From contig OX387609.1 in assembly GCA_947568835.1 (NCBI GenBank), forward strand, positions 6,959,660 to 7,023,659: a stretch of DNA of 64,000 nucleotides, read 5' to 3'. The stretch is from Protonemura montana (Eukaryota; Arthropoda; Insecta; Plecoptera; Nemouridae). The notes below the pieces were generated by a model. It was not told where the DNA came from, ran no database searches, and saw only the letters and a list, made by a program, of their open reading frames with translations. Below, piece after piece: positions 29,201-38,472 of the stretch. How positions within the stretch are numbered: the stretch's first letter is position 1; each line of letters begins with the position of its first letter. Both the position numbers and the translations under genes were made by a program.

Positions 29201-32200
29201 GCACAGAGAGTACACAGCAAGACAGTCAGACAAGAGAGAAACCAAGTTTTCAGTTTAGCGTTGCTGCTGTCAACACCGTAATAAAAAACCTCAAGCCGAG
29301 CACAGGGCCCGGTCCAGACGATGTGACGGCTCAAATGCTAAGAATGGGCTATCCCATAGCATGGTACCTCAACCGATTGTTTCAAATCTCCATAAACAAC
29401 GCTGAGCTACCAGAAGACTGGAAGAAAGCAACGATAAGGCCAATATTTAAAAGTGGAGCTCGTGACGATCCAGCAAACTATCGACCAATTAGTAACACTT
29501 CAATTACATGCAAGCTGATGGAACGCATAATTGCAGATTACATCCACAAAATATGGGAGGAGAACCAGTGGCTGTTTGAGAACCAGCATGGCTTTAGGAA
29601 AGGTTACTCCTGTGAATCATCCCTCACAGCCTTCGCTCAGGAGCTATCTGAATCCGTGGATCAGGGTGAGCAGGTTGACGCGATCCTCCTTGACTTCTCA
29701 AAAGCCTTTGATGTGGTACCCCACAGTCGTCTCATGGACAAAATTGCAGCAATGGGATTGGACGACAGAGTCACCGCATGGATAAAGGCATTTCTTTCAG
29801 ACAGAACACAGAGAGTCCAAGTGGGACAGGCTCTATCTGACTCGAAAAATGTTGAATCTGGCGTAACACAAGGAAGTGTGCTAGGCCCAGCCCTCTTCAT
29901 TGGCTACATCAATGACTTGGCAAGCGGCATTCAGTCTAACATTCGACTGTTTGCCGACGACTGCATTGTATACAAGGTTATAAAGTCTGAGGAGGACCAG
30001 CAGTGCCTGCAGGAGGACTTGAGCAACATCAGTACCTGGGTGAACCTCAACATGATGAAACTTAATACAAAAAAAACAACAGTAATAAGTTTCACCAGCA
30101 AACTGCACCCTTCACCAACAGCGTATGAATTACAAGGCGAAGCACTCACCAAAGCCACAAGCTGCAAATACCTCGGCGTAACACTCACATCAAGTCTGAG
30201 TTGGAACTACCACACCGAGAAGATAGTGAGCAAAGCGAAGCGGAGCCTACATTTCGTTATGCGCAACATCCGAGGTAGTGCCCAAGCAACAAAAATACAT
30301 GCTTACAAGTGCCTCGTAAGACCGTTGCTTGAATATTGCAGTGGAGTGTGGGACCCATACACAGCAACCATGATCGACAAAATCGAAAGCATCCAAAGAC
30401 GAGCGGCAAGATATGCCACTAACAACCACAAGCGATGGTCCACAGCAACCCAGCGACCACAAGTAAGCGTGACAGCACTCCTCGAAAACCTAAAGTGGGA
30501 GTCTCTGGCGTCGAGAAGACGGCGAGTCTCATTGAGGTGCCTCTACAAGGCAATGACGGGAGCCCCGGCCTGGAACGACCTCCTAAAACTAACATCAAAA
30601 GCAAAGCGCCATAGTAGGAATGACCACAACAACAAGCTGCTTCTTAAAAGATATAACACCAACTCTGGGTTGCAGTCATTTCTTGGAAGAACCACAAGAT
30701 ATTGGAACAATTTACCGCCAACCACCATGAACACCCTGCCCGGAAAGTCAACATTTGAGAAGGCTATTGCACTGGCACATAGGTAGCCATGATCAATCCA
30801 GTGCTATCCTAAGCTATACATCAAAGATTAAAATGTAAAATTTTATTACTTCTAACCACCGGTATAGTTGTACCAAAGTTATGTAATAATAAATAATAAT
30901 ATATTTTTGTTACTAACTTTCAGGGTAGTTTGGAGGGACTAGACAGATTTAACCACCAAGGTACCCAATCCAGCTACAGAAAGAATCACCTGAAACCAAT
31001 TACTAAGAATTAGGGCATAAAAACAATTGACAAAGAAATAAATTATGAAATATTGGTACTGGGGCCAGTAGGTGAAAGACTCTGGTGCAAACAAGACTGA
31101 TTGTCCTTTGGCAGGACCTTAATCAGGAAGTGGAGGGCGGCTGGAAGAAGGAAGGGCAATCGGGCAGCGAAGGCAAGACGGCTTCCAGAGACTTTCAGGA
31201 CCACGTCGACCGGCTCAAAAACAACATCCGGGCAGAAGTGCCGGACTGCTCCTGCTTCCCTCCAGACAAATGTAGGTCCACCTTCTTGCACACATATAAA
31301 CAAATTCCCTGATTAGTTGTAGCTACCTATTTGAGAGCCTGATCACACTTTACTTAATTAGGAAAGCTTGTTAGGCAGTACATGACAATATTAAGTGATA
31401 TGATGTTACGAGGCTATATGGTTTCTGATGTTCCTTTAGGTCCGCCTGAACCAGGCTCCTACTACACACACCTGGGCACGGCGTCGTCATTGCCGAAACT
31501 TCGAGAAGAAGTAGAGCGACGCACGGGATTCCAAGGCGCAGCAGTACGCATCGAGAAGGTTCTCTACACCGGCAAGGAGGGCAAAACTACACAGGGCTGT
31601 CCGCTTGCAAAATGGGTGAGTTAAACTTTAGGCACTACCTTTATTTCAAAGGCAGTGTAGTTGATATGTTGTCCCAGATAGTTAGCCATCAGTCACTTTG
31701 ACTTCGTGTGTATCTTTGAAACATAACATACAAACCATGTTTGATAATGTGCTGATCACTTTCATTAAGCCAGGTGTTTTTTTTTCCATTTAAATTTTGC
31801 CAGAAGTGGATATATCATCTTAAAGAGCGACAAAAGTGTGTTCTTAGTTGGTAGGAAATATTTTGAATGTATGACACATGCCAATGTGGCCAACTTTCAA
31901 ATCAGACTTTAGATGGCACCATTCTGAAAAAAATCTGAATGTCCTACGTCTTGTTCACACAGATAATCCGTCGTTCAAGCCCAGCGGAGAAGATTCTGTG
32001 CGTGACAAAGCACCGTGCAGGCCACACTTGCGCAACAGCATGGATCGTCGTGGTGATGGTCGCGTGGGAGGGCGTACCGGCTCCGGAAGCTGATCGTGTC
32101 TATGCGCTGCTCGCTCACAAACTCAACCGCTTCGGCTTGCCCACCACTCGGCGTTGTGCCACCAATGAGCCACGCACTTGCGCTTGTCAGGTATGGGAAA

Positions 32201-35200
32201 CTGTGTTAATGCAGCTGCCAGCTGTCTATTTTTGTTTTCCCTGAAAGTCTAAACCTAACATATCATTTTCTCGAAGCACTGATTGGTGTTGAAAATCAAA
32301 CTGGGGAAATTAGACTGATTTATTAGACTTGTAATCACAACTCAGAGTTGGAATCAATTGCTGAAACTGGTCTCTAGGTTTAAGCACTAGAGAAGAATTA
32401 AGTTTAAAATGGTCTACCAAACATCCAGTTTCTTCACTTGACAACTCATTTGGCAGGTCTCCTTTCAATTTATTGCTCATTTTTGGTATGGTACCTCAGG
32501 AATAATACACACATAACTTTCATAAATATTGAACTTATCTTATCATTTTCTAATTTTTGATCTTGAAGCCCTACATGCCCTGTGACTCAACGTCAGCGTT
32601 TTTAACACCCTTTGATTTCTGTCGCAGGGTCTGGATCCGGACACGTGTGGCGCCAGTTTCAGCTTTGGATGCTCGTGGTCAATGTATTACAACGGGTGCA
32701 AGTATGCCCGCAGCAAGACCGTGCGCAAGTTCCGACTGTCAGTGCGCACAGAGGTGAGTCACAAGAACGTTCATTTAAACGTAAGACGACAAATAAAAAT
32801 TAACCAAAAATTAATGACTTAGGTCTAAGAAACATTTGGGGGAACCAAACACCGTAACTTGTCAATAACCTACTTAGAGCATCCAATGATATAAAATAAT
32901 AAATTCTTGATTATAATACCAATGGCTGAATGGTAAATTTACAAATAATTAAAGGATGAGCAGGTTTCACTTCCTCCTCACTTTTCTTTTTACCAAAGTC
33001 AAATAGAAGCAATTTTAAAAACTTTGGCAAAGGATTAAGTTATTTTGCACTCATTAGAAGCCTATGTCTTAGAATCCTTCTTAGGAGGAAAGGGATCCAA
33101 GAGGTCCTCTATTTTAACCGTTTGGAGGGAACTTGTCTCCAAGCAAAATCTGACTGATCTTCCTTTCTCCAGGAGCAAGAAGTGGAGGAGCGCATGCATG
33201 TCCTGGCGACGCTGCTTTCGCCGCTCTACAAGTCGCTGGCTCCCGACTCGTTCGAAAACCAGGTGCAGTTCGAGCGCGAGGCGTCCGAGTGCCGCCTCGG
33301 CTTTAAGCCCGGGCGGCCGTTCTCCGGTGTGACTGCGTGCATGGACTTCACCGCTCATTCACATCGCGACCTGCACAACATGAACAACGGCTGCACCGCC
33401 GTAAGTAATGATGTTATTGAGCATTGAGTGAGCGTTTCACCTTCACAATGAGTAACGCTTACAGAGATGTACCATTCTTGTGTGGGATCAGCTACGCAAA
33501 AGAAGTCGCTGCTAGTAGTTTAGAAACATATCCCAGAAGGCCGTTGTAAATTTACTTTTGAAATCTTCCGATGAATTGTTCTTCCTATATGTTTACTCTT
33601 TATGATTTACCCCTTTTTTTATGTTTTGCTGAATTGTATACATACTTGCAGGTAGTTCTTGTGAGATTAAAAGCTCATCATGGCTAGTTGGCTTGATGGC
33701 CCAATGGTTGAGATATTTACCTACTGGGAAAAAATATGCTACCTATAAAAGGCTTAAAAAAAACTTTAATGAAAACGTTTGTTGTTGGAAAGAACAATTT
33801 AAACTGATGACTGTTTCAATTGGTTTAAGGTGGTGAGCTTGACAAAACACCGCAGCCTAAGCAAACCAGAAGACGAGCAACTTCACGTCTTGCCACTGTA
33901 CATCTTAGACGAGACCGACGAAGCGGGCAGCAAGGCCGGCCAAGAGGGCAAGGTCAAAGCAGGAAGCCTCGAAGTCCTAACCAAGTAAGACTTTGAGTTA
34001 TAAAAAAATGTGTACTATTAACACAATGTGGGAATTTTATATGTTTTTAAACCCTCTTTACCAATGCATACCAAATATCTAATCGAATTGGATTTTAAAG
34101 ATTGCCAAACCCTAAAACTCTGTTGATTCGGTGATAATTCATCAATTAGATGGAATTTGCAAACACACTACTTGAAATTCAATCAAGGTTCCAGGAGTAA
34201 AAATTACATGAATCACCTACAAATCTCTATGGTGTTCCTAAGTGGATTGACAAATAACATACAAAACCCAGCAACTAGGAAACGTTTTCTGTCACCTTCT
34301 AACCTAACATTTCAACACTTCAGATTCCCATGCGAAGTCCGTGTGCGAGCTGTGCCACTGCAGCCGTGCCGCCGCCACGGAAAGAAGCGCAAGGAAGATG
34401 AGCCGGACGCCGTGATTGGGCGGAAGGAGGCGCCGCCGCTTCATCGTGCTACGTCAGCTCTCGACATGGCAACCATGCTCGAAGGGATGGAGGCGCAGCT
34501 TCAAAGCTCTCAGGTGAGTGCCAGCGCAGCTCTTCAATATTTTGTTTGGAAATTGTTTGACAAAAAACCTCATTTTTCATAGCAATAAGTTAATGATAGT
34601 ATAACTAAAATCTAGTTATCAATGTGTGGAAAAATCTTTATCATATTTTGCCAGAGTGGATCAAAATTAACATAGAAAAAAAAAAATCTTAAAGTTGAAT
34701 CCGTTAATGGGGGTATCTAAGTTTTACCAGGAAGGCTTTAATAAAACCTTCCGAATTTAACAGAAATGCTGTTTTGAAGTACTTAATTGGTTGTACCAAG
34801 AAGAGGATTGATATTCTAGGAAGTACCTAATAACAGAGGATTGCTTGAGTTTTAAAAGAGTACACACAGTAAACTTTACAAATTATTTCTTGCGTTTTTG
34901 AGATATGTCGTTCTAACACCCAGCGCATCTATTTTGGGTAGAAATTTTCATAGAAAATACTTGGTACATTGTACCCACTTAGAATTAATGAATTAACACT
35001 CTTGAGACTTGCTCTTCGTTTTCTGGTAAAAGCAAAAAACTGACAATCATCTCTATTCTCTGGCTACGGCACTTTTTGATTGGATAGCAATTGACTATTA
35101 CGTTCAGGTTGAAAGATGGCGATACATGCAACATCTTGTAGTGTCTTGTGGCTTGTGCATACTCCTTCACATTTCCCGCTCGTATTCCCTGTCTAACGTT

Positions 35201-38200
35201 ACACTTCGGTGAGTTGGAAGCTGAACGGAAAATTATATCACTTTCGATGGTTATTGGCCAAAAGTTTGAAAACTTTCAAATAGTGTTCCAAGCCCAAATA
35301 AGAGATGAAAACATTTTTTTGTAGCCATCACAGACAATAGCCGTTGAAAGAAAACCGTTTAATTAGCGACACAAATACACCCAATCGGTGCCCTAAAACC
35401 CCCGACTAACCCCTAAAAAACCTCGTGCACCCAACTAACCCCTGGACCGGTTATCGTCGCAGGTGTCGTCCACGGTCCTGGACAGCCCAGTGTCGATGTA
35501 CCAGGGGTGGGGCTACCCCCACCACCATCACCCGGGCGTCGACTCGTACCCCCCTTCTGGGCCCGCCCCCTCGTGGGGGCCCCGGGGGCCCACATGGGGC
35601 CCTGATCACCGCAAGGCACCACAGTGGGCCTCTGGGCCCTGGCAAGACTACGGCCCCTTCGGACTCGATAGGGACATCAAGGTAAGGGCCCGAGCGACTT
35701 GTAGACCCCCTTTTTGTTTAGTCCTAGCATGTCTAGCAGATTTTTAGAAGGTAAACTCAAAGGCCAACCTATTTTTAAGCTTTCTTTGCGCAAGGGCAGC
35801 TTCTGGCTGGAAATTCTAGCAAGATTTTGACCATTTGGGTCTTAAAAAAGAAATTCCATTGCACCATAACTTACTTATTGCCCTAGCTTCTAGTTCTGAA
35901 GCATTGGTTTTTTTAAGTTTGATTGAGTAATGAAGGTAAGAGATCATTTTTGCGCCCCTTCCTCGATGGATTAGTAACATTTATTTTGAGAGTTTGAGTT
36001 TTGTTCCCATTTTTTGATTTGATAAATTGAACAAATATCTCATCCACGTAGCTAGGTTTCACACTAACCATGTTTCGGTCACATCAGGTTATCGTTTTGT
36101 GGTATTTCTCTCCCTTCCTTGTTGCTTTTTGTTGGATTTCACTGTCTATGTATACGGTTCTTTCTCTACTAACTTTTCCCAACAGAAAATTAATTTCCTA
36201 TCGAAATTTTCTTGTGAAGTTTAAATTCTATTGACCTAGAAAGTATCTGTTAGTGACTTTAAACGCATTCTAACGCAACGTTTGCATGTTCTCTTCGCAG
36301 GTGGACCCAGACAGCACTACCAACCCGAACCTTCTCAATGCCGCCTCCCCCTTCGGGACTGCCCACAACTTCCCCCCTTCCACCCGCCACTCCCCCTTCA
36401 ATTCATCCACCTCCCCCTTCCATCCTTCCTCGAACAACCAATCGTTCTCCTCGACCGACTCCTCCTTTGCTCCCACCTTCCCCTCTGCACCGTTCCATGA
36501 TGCCCCTCCCTCCCCATTCCCCACCACCCCCTTCACCCCAGAACGTCCCACAAATGCCTCTTTCCCATCCGGACCATTCTCTCCCATCTCGAGCTCGATC
36601 AACGACGTCGCCACCGGCAACGACAGTTCGGCGTTTGTGTTCTCGGAGCCGTCGCCACAGTGGAGCCAACCTGCATTCGGGGGCGAGTCTTCCAACTGGC
36701 AGGAGATGATTGCCGAGAAAAAACTGCGATCACCGAAGCAGAAACAAGCAGAGCCAGGGAAAGAAACAAGCGACGGTTCACCTTTCTCCTCGCCAACCAC
36801 AGCGTCGAGCCCGCAACGCAACGCCTCGTTCTCACCTCGTTCCTCATTTTCCCCTCCGGACAAGGTCCTTGAACGGCCCGTTTCCGGATCGCCGCCGCGT
36901 TGGGAGAATCGTGAAAACGGCTGGGAGATCTCCACGACGCAGGCCTCACCGTTTCGCGTTCCCAAAGGTCGGCCGCCTTCCCGGAACGTCTCCGCTCCAT
37001 CCTCGCAGCCCGAGTCATTCCAGTTGCCGACGTTCCTCAAGCCATTTCCACCGGAATTGAGTCGCGACGCCAAAGAGTGGGACGAGGTAAAGCCGCAAGC
37101 GCAGCGGAACTGGGAGCCGGCGCCTCCGCGCCAAGAACCGAAGGAGTTCGAGGTGAAGCAAGAGTGGACGCCCGACCCATCAGACTACCACGCGATGAAC
37201 GCCGCCGGACTCAACTACGCAGCGGCGGCGACCCCATCGTTCCCCGCACAGTATCCCGGCTACAACTCGTACCCGGTGTTCCCTGAGAAACCTTTCACGG
37301 CATGGGGTTCGGAGAGCTACGCAGACCGCGGGGCGCACTACCCGTACGATCTCAACGCCCAATGGCAGGCCAAACAGAATGCGTGCTACCATGGTAATCC
37401 ATACGGCTACCAACCAATGGGCGCAGTGCCTCAGTTCCACCCGCGCTGGGAGATGGGACACCGGTGGGACCTGTATGGGACGCCAAACCCGTTTTTCCCG
37501 GTGGTTCCAGAGCCGCCGCGTAGCGAGCCTATCGGAGAGGTGACTGACTTTGTCGACAATGAGGAGTGCTTCAAGGACGGGCAGATGGGCGGGGTTGCGA
37601 TCGCGCTGGGGCACGGTTCGGTGCTGTTCGAGTGCGCCAAGCATGAGCTCCATGCGACCACGGCGCTGCGGCGGCCAAATCGGCTGCACCCAACAAGGAT
37701 CTCCCTCGTGTTTTATCAGCACCGCAACCTGAACCGGGCCAGGCATGGATGGGATGAGTGGGAGGAGAAGATGCGGCTGAGGAAGCTCGGGGTGAGTGGA
37801 CGATTAGGAGCTTTAAGATAATAATAATGATGCTGGGCTTGATTTGCTCTGACACATTAGGCGCTTTACTGGTTGGGATTTTGCAAATACTAAAAGTTTT
37901 AAAGCTTTCACCAGTCTCCACGGTTTTTTTTTACTACTTTTTCTAATATTCCATAAAGCATTTCCCAACATTTTCAAATGTTTGGGAAATGGATTTTTGT
38001 TTTTTGCACAGAACTAAATTCCAAATTGTATAAGTGAATCTAAACTATGTACTGCTAAATGTTTACAGACTAGGAGATTTCCATATTTATAGTCACCTCA
38101 ATTTCTAAAAAAGTTGCAGAGCCATCATAATTTATTTAACACTCATTGCTTTTACTACAATGGAAACACTAGAAGTCACCTTGAAACAAACCCTTTACAT

Positions 38201-38472
38201 TAGCCCCCGATACTAGTGGCGTAATTCAAAAACTGACAACTTCGCTCGTCTGGTTCCAGGTGACAACCAGCAAAGAGAAAGGCGGTGGCGGCAGCAGCGA
38301 GAAAGAAGAAGAACGAAGCGCTGTGACAGCTACAGACCGGCCGCCTGGTGCACCAGGCTCGTTCATGCCTCGTGCTGCGACCCACACTACCACAACATGG
38401 ACGACACTCTTCCCCATGCACCCGTGCATGGTGACCGGGCCGTACCAAGAGGGCGGGGCCGCCCAAGCGTGA
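11183..38472 (+). CDS. Tet: TET-family methylcytosine dioxygenase (18 coding exons seen)
   Basis: The product is an Fe(II)/2-oxoglutarate dioxygenase acting in the nucleus; the family oxidises 5-methylcytosine in DNA, and the insect enzyme has also been linked to RNA. Exons: 11183-11275, 12832-12903, 23257-23470, 23984-24142, 25112-25263, 25815-26029, 26459-28071, 28518-28753, 31115-31271, 31440-31615, 31963-32190, 32628-32753, 33173-33400, 33830-33984, 34324-34513, 35463-35681, 36301-37791, 38260-38472. All have AG/GT borders and compatible phases, giving 1,978 codons plus TGA. The Cys-rich zinc domain spans about residues 850-1150 and the split beta-helix about 1150-1978. Iron ligands are His1211, Asp1213 and His1862; Arg1877 is the expected 2-oxoglutarate contact. 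No CXXC zinc finger is visible, so further N-terminal exons probably lie left of the window. If translation starts inside the first exon, Met codons at 11243 and 11246 are candidates. Confidence 0.93.
11286..11322 (+). repeat. 11-bp tandem repeat just after a Tet donor
   Basis: The unit aatctttgctc is repeated three times with a decayed fourth copy, starting 11 bases after the exon end at 11275. Being so close to the donor it could affect spliceosome binding, but that is only inference. Confidence 0.8.
11330..11625 (-). repeat. 5S-rRNA-derived SINE copy 1
   Basis: On the minus strand the 5' part (about 11625 down to 11530) reads as decayed 5S rRNA. The plus strand shows caccCATCCAAtAC, GTTGCTTAACTTCaGTGATC and GAGAAtCGGTGT, which match reversed arthropod 5S blocks. 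The body contains the family tag ccttccgaaggacggtacaa, then ccacaaatcc and ggcacgtagcctac. It lies in a Tet intron. Confidence 0.7.
11882..11898 (+). repeat. C17 homopolymer
   Basis: Seventeen consecutive C, followed by further C-rich sequence to about 11910. It is one of seven long C or G runs in the window, all outside coding exons. Confidence 0.95.
12832..12903 (+). CDS. Tet: Tet exon B
   Basis: This 72-base exon encodes 24 residues ([16 protein letters not shown]...). It has an accag acceptor and a gtgagc donor, phase 0 at both ends. It is short and without recognisable domain; the support is the frame-compatible splice borders and GC-rich codon use in an AT-rich surround. It could be an alternative exon since removing it keeps frame. 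Confidence 0.65.
13685..13697 (+). repeat. G13 homopolymer
   Basis: Thirteen consecutive G inside the long Tet intron. Confidence 0.95.
15775..15960 (+). promoter_or_regulatory. Candidate intronic enhancer with PBX/MEIS-type site
   Basis: The block is more complex and GC-richer than the surrounding AT-rich intron. It contains tgattgacag at 15881-15890, which matches the known PBX-PREP/MEIS composite site, an E-box cagctg near 15864 and a cacctg E-box within ggcgccacctgacgg just after 15897. Function is inferred from motif density only. Confidence 0.35.
16795..16822 (+). repeat. C28 homopolymer with flanking pyrimidine tract
   Basis: Twenty-eight consecutive C, followed by CT-rich sequence at 16859-16915. 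The length may vary between individuals and is prone to assembly error. Confidence 0.95.
19430..19770 (+). promoter_or_regulatory. CpG-rich intronic block with repeated TCGCG motifs
   Basis: The block is rich in CG dinucleotides and in tcgcga/tcgcg words (ttggtcgcgatg, attcgtcgcgaag, cctcgcgtcgcgaaaac). Its composition differs sharply from neighbouring intron. It could be a regulatory element or internal promoter; no TATA or donor could be assigned. Confidence 0.3.
20269..20280 (+). repeat. G12 homopolymer in G-rich tract
   Basis: G12 preceded by gagagtgagagggaggggggagg, a strand-biased purine tract that could form a G-quadruplex. Confidence 0.9.
21415..21660 (+). promoter_or_regulatory. Candidate enhancer with repeated octamer-like sites
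   Basis: Within about 250 bases there are several ATGCAAAT-like words: cgtgcaaattc, gcatgcaaattta (exact octamer near 21493), cgtgcataaat, ttgcatgtag and gatatgcattt. Two are joined to tttatgg, a posterior-Hox type word. Clustered POU/Hox sites suggest a developmental enhancer, by inference only. Confidence 0.3.
22312..22339 (+). repeat. C28 homopolymer
   Basis: Twenty-eight consecutive C in the long Tet intron. Confidence 0.95.
22995..23140 (+). repeat. 5S-derived SINE fragment, copy 2
   Basis: 5'-truncated copy in plus orientation. It shares taccgtccttgg, gtaggctacgtgccggc, and the tail ctaggctagattaggttcatcatcatc with the other copies. It ends about 110 bases before the acceptor of the exon at 23257. 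Confidence 0.65.
23257..23470 (+). CDS. Tet: Tet exon C, Gln-rich
   Basis: The exon follows a cttccccctttttccag acceptor and ends at g/gtgagg (phase 1). It encodes a low-complexity N-terminal segment rich in Gly, Gln, Ala and Thr, including [11 protein letters not shown]. It is preceded by a 10.35-kb intron that carries the candidate regulatory blocks listed separately. Confidence 0.85.
23984..24142 (+). CDS. Tet: Tet exon D, Gln/Pro-rich
   Basis: Acceptor atgactttcag, donor g/gtaggt, phase 1 to 1. It encodes a disordered segment with FQQQQ and a Pro/Ser run ([17 protein letters not shown]). Confidence 0.85.
25112..25263 (+). CDS. Tet: Tet exon E, Asn/Gly-rich
   Basis: Acceptor ttcctccgcag, donor cag/gtacga, phase 1 to 0. 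The segment is dominated by NG and GN dipeptides ([15 protein letters not shown]) and is predicted to be disordered. Confidence 0.85.
25627..25790 (+). repeat. Dispersed repeat with partial tandem unit, copy 1
   Basis: The segment ccacgggtatatcatggcc...gatgctgagat at 25660-25735 recurs almost unchanged at 63923-64000. A partial second unit follows at 25748-25790 (tctcaattctgctatctt...cacgtgtatat). A (ACAT)n microsatellite precedes it at 25620-25636. It ends just before the exon at 25815. Confidence 0.75.
25815..26029 (+). CDS. Tet: Tet exon F
   Basis: Acceptor gtggccctcag, donor gtgagt after the first two bases of a Gly codon (phase 0 to 2). It encodes an Ala/Pro/Thr/Ser-rich disordered segment. 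A dispersed tandem repeat ends about 25 bases upstream of its acceptor. Confidence 0.85.
26459..28071 (+). CDS. Tet: Tet large N-terminal exon G
   Basis: This 1,613-base exon encodes about 538 residues between a cccctcgcag acceptor and a g/gtgatt donor (phase 2 to 1). It contains a Gln/Asn run around 26755-26825 ([18 protein letters not shown]), a basic patch with GRGRARQ near 27240, and an acidic Glu/Lys-rich tail from 27790 to 28070. No CXXC finger or other folded domain is recognisable. It is the equivalent of the long poorly conserved region of insect Tet proteins. Confidence 0.9.
28518..28753 (+). CDS. Tet: Tet exon H, start of Cys-rich domain
   Basis: The exon ends with a stretch typical of TET proteins: [29 protein letters not shown]. 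This is the first recognisable part of the catalytic module. Acceptor ctcccaccag, donor ttg/gtgagt, phase 1 to 0. A retrotransposon lies in the intron that follows. Confidence 0.9.
29062..30905 (+). mobile_element. 5'-truncated non-LTR retrotransposon with reverse transcriptase
   Basis: The frame is open from about 29062 to a TAG at 30784-30786 with no internal stop. It encodes a reverse transcriptase of jockey/CR1-like type: [37 protein letters not shown] (29681-29725), [10 protein letters not shown] and the catalytic FADD at 29950-29961, then [12 protein letters not shown] and WDPYTATMI. The endonuclease half is missing, so it is a 5'-truncated insertion. The 3' end carries a short non-coding tail ending in taataataaataataat. 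It lies in sense inside the Tet intron 28754-31114. The intact frame implies a recent insertion. Confidence 0.9.
31115..31271 (+). CDS. Tet: Tet exon I, Cys-rich domain
   Basis: It encodes [20 protein letters not shown] followed by SCFPPDK, matching the TET Cys-rich domain where closely spaced Cys bind zinc. Acceptor ctttggcag, donor t/gtaggt splits the next Cys codon (phase 0 to 1). Confidence 0.92.
31440..31615 (+). CDS. Tet: Tet exon J, Cys-rich domain
   Basis: Encodes [32 protein letters not shown] and CPLAKW, near-invariant blocks of TET enzymes. Acceptor ttcctttag, donor tgg/gtgagt, phase 1 to 0. Confidence 0.95.
31963..32190 (+). CDS. Tet: Tet exon K, Cys-rich domain
   Basis: Encodes [37 protein letters not shown] and NEPRTCACQ, the central TET zinc-domain blocks with His and Cys ligands. 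Acceptor ttcacacag, donor cag/gtatgg, phase 0 to 0. Confidence 0.96.
32628..32753 (+). CDS. Tet: Tet exon L
   Basis: Encodes [17 protein letters not shown] and [13 protein letters not shown], the most conserved run in TET proteins, closing the Cys-rich domain. Acceptor tctgtcgcag, donor gag/gtgagt, phase 0 to 0. Confidence 0.97.
33173..33400 (+). CDS. Tet: Tet exon M, iron-binding His-x-Asp
   Basis: Encodes [20 protein letters not shown] and [20 protein letters not shown]. The His (33362-33364) and Asp (33368-33370) of HRD are the first two Fe(II) ligands; the catalytic site is intact. Acceptor ctttctccag, donor gcc/gtaagt, phase 0 to 0. Confidence 0.97.
33830..33984 (+). CDS. Tet: Tet exon N
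   Basis: Encodes [20 protein letters not shown] and [14 protein letters not shown], a core strand block of the beta-helix. Acceptor ttggtttaag, donor gtaaga, phase 0 to 2. Confidence 0.95.
34324..34513 (+). CDS. Tet: Tet exon O
   Basis: Encodes [18 protein letters not shown] then a basic GKKRKED stretch that could act as a nuclear localisation signal. It marks the entry into the low-complexity insert between the two halves of the beta-helix. Acceptor aacacttcag, donor cag/gtgagt, phase 2 to 0. Confidence 0.93.
35463..35681 (+). CDS. Tet: Tet exon P, His/Pro/Gly/Trp-rich insert
   Basis: Encodes 73 residues rich in Pro, Gly, Trp and His ([27 protein letters not shown]). The exon is very GC-rich against an AT-rich intron. 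It belongs to the disordered insert of the catalytic domain. Acceptor atcgtcgcag, donor aag/gtaagg, phase 0 to 0, so skipping it would keep frame. Confidence 0.88.
36301..37791 (+). CDS. Tet: Tet exon Q, insert plus C-terminal beta-helix half
   Basis: This 1,491-base exon encodes 497 residues. The first 390 or so are Ser/Pro/Phe-rich and disordered. From about 37475 it reads [20 protein letters not shown], then [20 protein letters not shown], then [20 protein letters not shown]. The His of HATT (37651-37653) is the third Fe(II) ligand and the Arg of PTR is the 2-oxoglutarate contact. Acceptor tctcttcgcag, donor ggg/gtgagt, phase 0 to 0. Confidence 0.96.
38260..38472 (+). CDS. Tet: Tet terminal exon R
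   Basis: The last coding exon begins [11 protein letters not shown] with a Glu/Lys-rich stretch and ends with [16 protein letters not shown], the usual TET carboxyl end (VTGPY), then TGA at 38470-38472. Acceptor ctggttccag. Confidence 0.95.
   Translation: MTTSKEKGGGGSSEKEEERSAVTATDRPPGAPGSFMPRAATHTTTTWTTLFPMHPCMVTGPYQEGGAAQA

Noticed and set aside
30924-30960. Possible extra Tet exon just after the retrotransposon (good ag acceptor, frame [12 protein letters not shown])
   Set aside because: Its only donor (caag/gtaccc) leaves phase 1, which would bring an immediate stop in the exon at 31115. Skipping it keeps Tet in frame.
36270-37073. 267-codon open frame antisense to Tet exon Q
   Set aside because: It mirrors a GC-rich Tet coding exon, and its Gly/Glu-rich product is what the complement of a Ser/Pro-rich frame gives. 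There are no splice sites or domain.
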